Below, one piece after another: positions 1-5,410 of a DNA stretch of 8,910 nucleotides (position 1 is the first letter of the stretch; each line of letters starts with the position of its first letter). This DNA comes from 2-02-FULL-55-14 sp964473365 (lineage in GTDB: Bacteria; Bacteroidota; Ignavibacteria; UBA10030): assembly GCA_964473365.1 (NCBI GenBank), contig CAYYOV010000075.1, forward strand, positions 1-8,910. Direction: 5' to 3'. A program made the position numbers and the translations under genes. The notes beneath the pieces were generated by a model that saw nothing but the letters and a program-made list of their open reading frames with translations, made no database searches and was not told the origin of the DNA.

Positions 1-921
1 GACAGGGGAGATGAGGTCCTCTGCTCTTCGTTGACATTCGCTGGCACGGTGAATCCAATTGTCTACTGCGGTGCGGAGCCCGTCTTCATCGACAGCGACC
101 ATGAGACATGGAACATGGATCCCTCGTTGCTGGCCGAGGAGCTCGAGGCCTGTTCCCGAAAAGGAAAGCTCCCCAAGGCGATCGTTGTCGTGGACCTCTA
201 CGGACAGTGTGCCGACTACGACCGCATTCTGGCCATCGCGTCTCAGTATGGTGTTCCGGTGGTGGAGGATGCTGCTGAGGCGGTCGGCGCCACCTACCGT
301 GGAACCCCCGCGGGGGCGTTCGGCGAGATGGCGATCTTGTCGTTCAACGGGAACAAGATCATCACCACCAGCGGCGGGGGGATGCTCCTGTCGAAGCACA
401 AGGAACACGTCGATCGCGCGAAGTTCCTCTCCACCCAGGCACGCGACGCCGCACCGCACTATCAGCATTCCCACGTTGGCTACAACTATAGAATGAGTAA
501 CATTCTCGCCGCGCTCGGGCGCGGACAACTCGAGCACCTCGACCGCATTCTCCTGAAACGCCGATCGAACAATACCTTCTACCGGAACGCCCTCAAAGAT
601 GTGACCGGCATCACGTTCATGCCGGAGGCGGACTACGGTCGCTCCAACTGCTGGTTGACGTGCATTATGGTCGACCCCGACCAGTTTGGCGCATCGAACG
701 AGGACATTCGGCTTGCTCTGGAAGCTGAGAACATCGAAGCCCGGCCCACCTGGAAGCCGATGCACCAGCAGCCCGTGTTCACAGAGTGTCGCATCAGGGG
801 TGGAAAGGTCTCCGACGCCATCTTCTCCACGGGGCTTTGCCTTCCAAGCGGCACTGGTCTCACGGAGGAGGAACTCGATCGGATCGTCTCCATCATTCGA
901 ATGGTGCCTGCTCGCCATTGA
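1..921 (+). CDS. pglE: UDP-4-amino-sugar aminotransferase, EpsN/PglE type (5' partial)
   Basis: The reading frame is open from base 1 and stops with TGA at 919-921, giving 306 residues. Family members are about 370-390 aa, so some 70-80 N-terminal residues lie upstream of the window. It is a DegT/DnrJ/EryC1/StrS fold-type I PLP enzyme. Visible motifs are GDEV near the left edge, VVEDAAEAVG (D90 of the visible part would contact the PLP pyridine nitrogen), SFNGNKIITTSGGG (K119, Schiff-base lysine) and GYNYRMSN. The stretches VNPIVYCGAEPVFIDS, TWNMDP and ILSFNGNKIITT are typical of the subgroup aminating UDP-4-keto-6-deoxy-GlcNAc at C4 with glutamate as donor (UDP-N-acetylbacillosamine synthesis), in the cytoplasm. 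The PglF-like dehydratase at 7088 would supply its substrate. The family is certain; the exact sugar is inferred from recalled homologues. No clear terminator follows. Confidence 0.9.
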   Translation, partial: DRGDEVLCSSLTFAGTVNPIVYCGAEPVFIDSDHETWNMDPSLLAEELEACSRKGKLPKAIVVVDLYGQCADYDRILAIASQYGVPVVEDAAEAVGATYRGTPAGAFGEMAILSFNGNKIITTSGGGMLLSKHKEHVDRAKFLSTQARDAAPHYQHSHVGYNYRMSNILAALGRGQLEHLDRILLKRRSNNTFYRNALKDVTGITFMPEADYGRSNCWLTCIMVDPDQFGASNEDIRLALEAENIEARPTWKPMHQQPVFTECRIRGGKVSDAIFSTGLCLPSGTGLTEEELDRIVSIIRMVPARH

Positions 922-951
922 ACTGCTTCCAGAATGTCCCGCTGATCTCTC

Positions 952-996
952 CTCCCCATTTAGAATCTTCTAAGGGAGCCTAAGAGGATTCTAAAT
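952..996. promoter_or_regulatory. Paired palindromic operator-like element, copy 1
   Basis: Two 14-bp palindromes of the form TTAGAA-N2-TTCTAA lie side by side. The left one (960-973) is perfect; the right one (981-994) has two mismatches. Their centres are 21 bp apart, so both would face the same side of the DNA. Together they also form a 17-bp-arm inverted repeat (958-974 with 980-996, two mismatches). The left palindrome is flanked by CTCCC (952-956) and GGGAG (974-978). A near-identical arrangement sits at 6860-6894. No T-run follows, so a terminator is unlikely. The symmetry and position fit binding of a dimeric regulator; the regulator is unknown. Confidence 0.6.
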
Positions 997-1022
997 TGCC
1001 CGCCGTGCAAGGGTTCGATAAC
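996..1022 (+). promoter_or_regulatory. Possible promoter next to palindrome copy 1
   Basis: TTGCCC (996-1001) is separated by 15 nt from GATAAC (1017-1022), a weak sigma-70-like pair that starts where the palindrome ends. The same order of palindrome, TTGCYC and GATWAY recurs at the second copy. The bases from 1023 to 1192 would be the leader. That leader holds the direct repeat CTGAGGTC (1043-1050 and 1062-1069) and short GC-rich hairpins, but no gene. Confidence 0.3.
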
Positions 1023-1192
1023 ATGCAAGCGCTGCCGAGGCGCTGAGGTCAAGCACCCCGTCTGAGGTCGTCACAGCCCCGTCCCGGGATCCGCAACCGT
1101 CACGAGTCCTCCGGACGGGCAGGAAGGCCCGCGGAGCGGATGATCGTCACCCGGGGCGTATTCCATTCACGAACTCTTCCATCCAGGGAACC

Positions 1193-1290
1193 ATGAAGAG
1201 CTTGCTCATCATCGAAGATGATGAAATGATGTTGTCGGCGCTTTCGACATTCTTCGAGCGCGAATCGTACAAGGTTGTTGCGACCACGAA
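1193..1290 (+). CDS. Response regulator, N-terminal receiver fragment (cut by assembly gap)
   Basis: ATG at 1193 has AGGGA (1185-1189) just upstream. The 32 readable residues begin MKSLLIIEDDEMMLSALSTF, the classic start of a CheY-like receiver: a hydrophobic beta-1 strand, the acidic pair D9/D10 that binds Mg2+, then helix 1 (LSALSTFFERESY) and beta-2 (KVVATT). The phospho-accepting Asp, expected near residue 54, and any output domain are lost in the N run. The open frame appears to continue through the gap into an acyl carrier protein, but that join is artefactual. Whether the full protein is a single-domain regulator, an NtrC-type activator or a hybrid cannot be seen. It is the first gene after the palindromic element and could be the local regulator, which is inference. 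Confidence 0.75.
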
Positions 1291-1390
1291 NNNNNNNNNN
1301 NNNNNNNNNNNNNNNNNNNNNNNNNNNNNNNNNNNNNNNNNNNNNNNNNNNNNNNNNNNNNNNNNNNNNNNNNNNNNNNNNNNNNNNNNN
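1291..1390. other. Assembly gap (100 N)
   Basis: Exactly 100 undetermined bases, the usual placeholder for a gap of unknown size. The left flank encodes a receiver domain and the right flank an acyl carrier protein, so the missing DNA holds at least the rest of the regulator and the start of the ACP gene. Complete genes could also be missing. Confidence 0.98.
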
Positions 1391-1666
1391 GACACCTTTC
1401 TCTTCGACGTCGAGGCGACGCTCGACCCGAAGCAGTCGCTCATGGGAACCGGGGTCGTGGATTCCACGGGGACGCTCGAGCTCATCGGGTTCCTGGAAAA
1501 AGAATTCGACGTGACATTCGCCGACGCGGAACTCGTCGGAGAGAACTTCGAATCGATCGAGAAGATCGCCACCTTCATCGAGGCCAAGCTCACGGGAAGC
1601 GAACGAACGCCCACAGCCCCGGTGCTGGCGTTGGTCGGAGAGAAGGAACGAGAGATCGCCGCCTAG
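1391..1666 (+). CDS. Acyl carrier protein (5' end lost in gap)
   Basis: Ninety-one readable residues end at TAG 1664-1666. They show the ACP core: a conserved hydrophobic entry (SLMGTGVVDSTGTLELIGFL) with the DS motif. The Ser codon at 1463-1465 is the expected 4'-phosphopantetheine attachment site. After it come helix II (LELIGFLEKEF), the acidic loop FADAEL and ENFESIEKIATFIEAKL, matching the end of a typical 80-90 aa ACP. A tail of about 20 residues (from SERTPTAPV) goes beyond the usual end. The start codon and first helix are missing. The divergent DST (instead of DSL) and location suggest a dedicated ACP of a surface-sugar locus rather than the housekeeping fatty-acid ACP. It would carry an acyl or aminoacyl group for a dedicated transferase. 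It lies 46 nt before the GT2 gene and is probably co-transcribed with it. Confidence 0.85.
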   Translation, partial: DTFLFDVEATLDPKQSLMGTGVVDSTGTLELIGFLEKEFDVTFADAELVGENFESIEKIATFIEAKLTGSERTPTAPVLALVGEKEREIAA

Positions 1667-1682
1667 GGGATCTCAGAAAAGG

Positions 1683-1709
1683 TCCCACGCACCTGGTCCG
1701 CGTGAGGGA
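1683..1709 (+). promoter_or_regulatory. Hairpin covering the Shine-Dalgarno of the GT2 gene
   Basis: CACGC (1686-1690) can pair with GCGTG (1700-1704). With one bulged A, the preceding TCC could extend pairing into the GGG of the Shine-Dalgarno GAGGGA (1704-1709). This could limit initiation at ATG 1713 unless ribosomes finishing the ACP gene open it. The stem is short, so this is only a suggestion. Confidence 0.25.
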
Positions 1710-1712
1710 TCC

Positions 1713-2564
1713 ATGAAGACGTCGCTGATCATTCCATGCTACAACGAATCTGACGGGATACCGCAGCTGGCCGAACGGCTGCGCTCTCTCCTGCCGAGCC
1801 TTTCCGAAGAAGCGGATCCAGAGATCATCTTCGTCGACGACGGCTCGGTGGATGACACCGCCGGGACCATTCGACGCCATTGTGAGGGTATGCCGTACTC
1901 GATCGTCTCGCACGATCGCAATCGCGGGCTGGGTGCAGCGCTGCGCACCGGGTTTGCGGCGAGCCGCGGGGACGAGGTCGTGACGCTGGACAGCGATTGC
2001 ACCTACGACCCGATGCACGTTCCGGATCTGCTCGCAAGGGTTCGGTCGGGGGCCGATGTTGTGACCGGGAGCCCGTATCACCCCGACGGTGAGGTCGTCA
2101 ACGTCGTCCCCTGGCGCCTGTTGGTGAGCAAGACCCTCTCCCGCCTCTACTGGATCGTCCTTCCCGCACGATTGTACACCTACACCAGCTGCTTCAGAGC
2201 CTACCGTCGCGACGCTCTCACCAGACTCACTTCGAGCAGCGACGACTTCCTGGCCGTCACGGAACTCCTTGTCTCGGCGATCTTCCAACGGATGAACATC
2301 GCTGAGGTCCCGGAACGTCTCACGTCACGGCGTTTCGGTGTCAGCAAGATCAGGGTCCTGAAAGTTGCGATCCTGCATGTGAAGTTCCTGTTCCGGGTCT
2401 TCGTGTGGAGAATTGCCGGATATCCACACCACACCACGCCGAACGAGGATCACTTCCATGCCCGATCATTCCAACCAGCCCGTACCGACAACGTTGACCC
2501 CGCCGAGCATCCCGCCGTCGGTTCCTCCGGCCGCGAGCGATGGCTCCATGCGTCTTCCGAGTGA
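1713..2564 (+). CDS. Family 2 glycosyltransferase, dolichol-phosphate-mannose-synthase-like
   Basis: ATG 1713 has Shine-Dalgarno GAGGGA at 1704-1709. The 283 residues contain a GT-A fold: SLIIPCYNESDGI (residues 4-16), EIIFVDDGSVDDT (37-49) for nucleotide binding, VVTLDSDCTYDP with the DxD-type motif D93-S94-D95 for metal and NDP-sugar binding, and the acceptor-side block YTSCFRAYRRDAL followed by DDFLAVTELL. It most resembles DPM1/DPMS-like enzymes that transfer a sugar from an NDP donor to a polyprenyl phosphate or lipid-linked acceptor. No clear transmembrane helix is present; a hydrophobic, basic stretch (LKVAILHVKFLFRVFVWRI) near residue 220 may bind the inner membrane peripherally. The family's usual end falls near there, and the remaining tail is low-complexity. 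The last 107 nt overlap the next gene in another frame. Donor and acceptor are unknown. Confidence 0.88.
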   Translation: MKTSLIIPCYNESDGIPQLAERLRSLLPSLSEEADPEIIFVDDGSVDDTAGTIRRHCEGMPYSIVSHDRNRGLGAALRTGFAASRGDEVVTLDSDCTYDPMHVPDLLARVRSGADVVTGSPYHPDGEVVNVVPWRLLVSKTLSRLYWIVLPARLYTYTSCFRAYRRDALTRLTSSSDDFLAVTELLVSAIFQRMNIAEVPERLTSRRFGVSKIRVLKVAILHVKFLFRVFVWRIAGYPHHTTPNEDHFHARSFQPARTDNVDPAEHPAVGSSGRERWLHASSE

Positions 2565-3753
2565 TGGAGACATCTCCGGCCGCAACCTCGGGGCCGAAGA
2601 GCTCGAGCTGCTGCGCCAGGTGCTCCAGACCGGAACGCTGTGGAGCGTCCGCGGTTCGTTCGTCTCCCGACTCGAGAAAGCCTTTGCGGCCCGCTATGGC
2701 ATGAAGCACGCCTATGCGTGCACGAGCGGAACGGCGGCCATACATCTGGCCATTGCCGCGATCAACCCCGAACCGGGGGATGAGTTCGTGACGACGCCGA
2801 TCACCGATATGGGAGCGCTCACGCCGATCCTGTATCAGGGGGCGATCCCGGTCTTCTGCGACGTCGATCCCGACAGCTACAACGTCACCGCGGAGACCAT
2901 CGAAGCCCGGCTGACAGAACGGACGAAGGCCGTGATCGTCACGCACCTGTTCGGGATCCCCTGCGACATGGGACCGATCATGGAGCTGTGCCGAAGCCGC
3001 AACATACCCGTGATCGAAGATTGCGCGCAGGCGTTCGACGCCACCTACGATGGACAGCCCGTCGGCACATTCGGGGCGATCAGTTGCTTCAGCTTCCAGC
3101 AGGGGAAGCATATGACCACGGGTGAAGGGGGGATGGTGATGACGAATGACCCCGGACTCGCCCGGCGGATGTTCTTGTACGTCAACAAGGCCTGGGGGTA
3201 CGGCGACGCGAAGCCCGACCACTACTTCCTCGCGCTGAACTACCGCATGAATGAGGTCACCGCCGCGGTCGGTATCGCCCAGCTCGACAAGCTGACGGGC
3301 GTCGTGCGGAACCGCCGCGAGTCCGCTGCACGGTTCCGGCAGAAGATCGCCGGCATCCCGGGAGTCAGTCCACAAAAGAGCCCGGAACAGTCATCCCCCG
3401 TCTATTGGAAGTTCTGCGTCAACATCGACGAGGTCCGGACGGGAGTTTCGTTGAACGACATAGCCGCCAGGATGAAGGCCAACGGGATCTTCGCGGCCCC
3501 GCGCTACATCGGCAAGCCCGCCTTCGAATGCCAGATCTTTCGCGACCAGGTGACCCTGGGGACCAGCCGGTGGCCCTGGTCCGACCCCGCACGCACGCAT
3601 GTCCCCGCGCCCGACCAGGACCGAGACCACTTCCCGGGCACGCTCAAGGCGCTGTCGCAGGTGCTGGTCATTCCCTGGAACGAATTCTACACCGACGAGC
3701 ATGTGGACTATATCGCCGGCCATCTTCGCAAAGCGGCCCGGAAGGAACAATAG
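2458..3753 (+). CDS. DegT/DnrJ/EryC1/StrS aminotransferase (probable 3-amino-sugar)
   Basis: ATG 2458 is chosen because GAGGA lies 8 nt upstream (2445-2449), giving 431 aa. A TTG at 2413 would add 15 residues without support, and ATG 2548 would remove a proline-rich N-terminus (residues about 8-26) that the family does not need. PLP motifs are TSGTAAIHLAI, VIEDCAQAF (D188) and SFQQGKHMTTGEGG (K217, Schiff base), then NYRMNEVTAAVG. The block FVTTPITDMGALTPILYQ places it in a different branch from the EpsN-like enzyme at the left edge. It probably aminates a keto-sugar nucleotide in the cytoplasm. The adjacent Gfo/Idh/MocA dehydrogenase, 2 nt downstream, suggests a 3-keto substrate as in WbpB/WbpE, GnnA/GnnB or RifL/RifK. 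Fold and PLP use are certain; the substrate position is inferred from context. Confidence 0.9.
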   Translation: MPDHSNQPVPTTLTPPSIPPSVPPAASDGSMRLPSDGDISGRNLGAEELELLRQVLQTGTLWSVRGSFVSRLEKAFAARYGMKHAYACTSGTAAIHLAIAAINPEPGDEFVTTPITDMGALTPILYQGAIPVFCDVDPDSYNVTAETIEARLTERTKAVIVTHLFGIPCDMGPIMELCRSRNIPVIEDCAQAFDATYDGQPVGTFGAISCFSFQQGKHMTTGEGGMVMTNDPGLARRMFLYVNKAWGYGDAKPDHYFLALNYRMNEVTAAVGIAQLDKLTGVVRNRRESAARFRQKIAGIPGVSPQKSPEQSSPVYWKFCVNIDEVRTGVSLNDIAARMKANGIFAAPRYIGKPAFECQIFRDQVTLGTSRWPWSDPARTHVPAPDQDRDHFPGTLKALSQVLVIPWNEFYTDEHVDYIAGHLRKAARKEQ

Positions 3754-3755
3754 CC

Positions 3756-4751
3756 ATGGGGAGCACGAACGGACGTACACGTATAGCGCTTGCAGGCTGC
3801 GGTCGGATCAGTCAGGTCCACTTGCAGACGATCAAGGATGAGCAGCGGGTAACGCTCGTCGGGGTCGTGGACACGGACAAACGGGCGGCCGACAGCACCG
3901 CTGAAGCATTCGGCGTGAAGCCCTACTATGAGGTCAAGGACCTCCTCGAGGGGGTGAAGCCCGATGCGCTGGTGATCTGCTCACCGCCGAACACCCACCG
4001 CACGATCGCCGAACTCGCCCTTCGGTCGGGTGTTCACGTCCTGTGCGAGAAGCCGCTCGCCACGAGCGTTGCGGACGCCGAGGCGATGGTGGCGACAGCA
4101 CGGGAATCGGACCGGGTTCTCATGATGGCGTCGAAGTTCCGGTATGTGCCAGACGTCATCCGGGCGAAGAACCTGATCGAGAGCGGCATCCTGGGAGAGA
4201 TCATCGCGTTCGAGAACGAGTTCTGTTCGCGCGTGGACATGAAGAACCGCTGGAACGCCCGGTCCGAAGTTGCCGGAGGTGGTGTGTTGATCGACAACGG
4301 AAGCCACAGCGTGGATATCGTCAGATATCTTGTGGGCCCCATCGAGTCGCAGCAGGCGATCTTCGGCAAGCGCTGGCAGGACCTGGAGGTCGAAGATACT
4401 GCCCGACTGTTCGTACGGTGCGTGGACGGAACGATGGCCTCGATCGACCTGTCATGGTCGATACACAAGGAGAACCCCTACTTCATCCGGGTGTATGGCA
4501 CGGACGGTACGCTCGAGATCGGCTGGGGTTCGAGCCGGTATCGACAAAGTGAGAAGCTCGATTGGGTCACGTTCGGTTCCGGCTACAACAAGTTCAAAGC
4601 CGTGGGCGCACAGTTGAGCAATTTCATCGATACCATCTCGGGTACGGGTCAGCCCCGGATCACGTCAGAAGATGCCATCGAGTCTGTGCGCGTCATCCAG
4701 TCGGCTTACGCCTCTTCACAGGAGCAACGCTGGGAGAAGGTGATGACATGA
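3756..4751 (+). CDS. Gfo/Idh/MocA family NAD(P)-dependent oxidoreductase
   Basis: ATG 3756 follows the previous stop by 2 nt and has AAGGAA at 3742-3747. The open frame reaches back to 3405, but that part lies inside the aminotransferase and lacks the fold. The 331-aa protein starts with a Rossmann domain (IALAGCGRISQVH, residues 10-22), has CEKPLAT with E98-K99-P100 (the lysine is the family's catalytic residue), and the C-terminal sheet signature GGGVLIDNGSHSVDIVRYLVG with D180 and H184. The length is normal for the family. The likely reaction is oxidation of a nucleotide-sugar hydroxyl, most plausibly at C3, to give the ketone used by the upstream aminotransferase, in the cytoplasm. It overlaps the next gene by 4 nt, indicating translational coupling. 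Other Gfo/Idh/MocA substrates cannot be excluded. Confidence 0.92.
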   Translation: MGSTNGRTRIALAGCGRISQVHLQTIKDEQRVTLVGVVDTDKRAADSTAEAFGVKPYYEVKDLLEGVKPDALVICSPPNTHRTIAELALRSGVHVLCEKPLATSVADAEAMVATARESDRVLMMASKFRYVPDVIRAKNLIESGILGEIIAFENEFCSRVDMKNRWNARSEVAGGGVLIDNGSHSVDIVRYLVGPIESQQAIFGKRWQDLEVEDTARLFVRCVDGTMASIDLSWSIHKENPYFIRVYGTDGTLEIGWGSSRYRQSEKLDWVTFGSGYNKFKAVGAQLSNFIDTISGTGQPRITSEDAIESVRVIQSAYASSQEQRWEKVMT

Positions 4752-5407
4752 CCGACGCTCGATTTCCGGGGTGCCGCATTCATCCGACGGCCCTTGTTGA
4801 AGAAGGAGTGGAGATCGGTGCAGGAACATCCGTGTGGGACAACGTGCACATCCGTCATCACGCGCGTATCGGGTCGTCGTGCATCATCGGCGAGAAGACC
4901 TATGTGGCGTACGACGTCCGGATCGGAGATTTCTGCAAGCTCAACGCGAACGTGTATGTCTGTGCCGGCGTGACGATCGACGACAGCGTCATGTTGTCGG
5001 CTCATGTGGTCTTCACCAATGACCGCTTCCCGAGGGCATTTCATATTCACGCGGGCGGATTGGCGAGCAGCGATCCGAACGAGGAGACACTCTCGACCCG
5101 CGTGAAGCGCGGGGTGACCGTGGGTGCGGGAGCGGTGATCGGGCCCGGCCTCACGCTCGCTGAGTTCGCCATGGTGGGTATGGGGAGCGTTGTAACGCAC
5201 GACGTGCCCCCCTTCGGGCTTGTGGTCGGCAACCCCGCTCGGCTGGTGGGCTATGTGTGTGCCTGTGGTCCGCTGCTCGTCCGGCATGCCTCGTGGCAGC
5301 AGGATGCGTCGGACGTCCTCTACGGCTGCAAACGATGCGGCCGGAAATACGCCCGGCATGCCGGAGGTGTCCGGGAGCATTCGGGGCCTGCGGAACACGC
5401 ACCGTGA
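4748..5407 (+). CDS. Left-handed beta-helix N-acyltransferase, WbpD/WlbB-like, with zinc-ribbon-like tail
   Basis: ATG 4748 overlaps the previous TGA (ATGA overlap), giving 219 aa; the longer open frame from 4562 is inside the oxidoreductase and was rejected. Residues about 10-165 are hexapeptide repeats: IHPTALVEEGVEIGAG, HIRHHARIGSSCIIGEK, VRIGDFCKLNANVYV, VTVGAGAVIGPGLTLAEFAMVGMGSVVTHDVP and VVGNPARLVGY. The insertion SAHVVFTNDRFPR (about 84-96) is the signature of the WbpD/WlbB group, which acetylates the 3-amino group of UDP-2-acetamido-3-amino sugars from acetyl-CoA as trimers. The tail carries C171-x-C173 and C194-x2-C197 (CKRCGRKY), a likely zinc ribbon. The neighbouring aminotransferase and dehydrogenase supply a matching 3-amino substrate. 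An acyl-ACP donor is possible because the operon holds an ACP, but nothing in the sequence proves it. Confidence 0.9.
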   Translation: MTDARFPGCRIHPTALVEEGVEIGAGTSVWDNVHIRHHARIGSSCIIGEKTYVAYDVRIGDFCKLNANVYVCAGVTIDDSVMLSAHVVFTNDRFPRAFHIHAGGLASSDPNEETLSTRVKRGVTVGAGAVIGPGLTLAEFAMVGMGSVVTHDVPPFGLVVGNPARLVGYVCACGPLLVRHASWQQDASDVLYGCKRCGRKYARHAGGVREHSGPAEHAP

Positions 5408-5410
5408 CCT

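Noticed and set aside
985..1000. Sigma-54-type -24/-12 promoter at palindrome copy 1
   Set aside because: GG (986-987) and TTGC (996-999) have the right spacing, but the CAC of the -24 box is absent, and at copy 2 the GG is replaced by AG. The pattern is better explained by the palindrome.
1590..2288. 232-codon - strand open frame over the ACP end and GT2
   Set aside because: Antisense shadow; the + strand carries the ACP and GT2 motifs.
2350..3375. 341-codon - strand open frame over the GT2/aminotransferase junction
   Set aside because: Antisense shadow without recognisable motifs; the + strand shows conserved PLP-enzyme sequence throughout.
3405..3755. Upstream extension of the Gfo/Idh/MocA open frame
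   Set aside because: The extension lies within the aminotransferase gene in another frame, is Arg/Pro-rich, and the Rossmann fold starts just after ATG 3756, which has a good ribosome site.
4562..4747. Upstream extension of the acetyltransferase open frame
   Set aside because: It overlaps the oxidoreductase gene; ATG 4748 in an ATGA overlap fits the family N-terminus.
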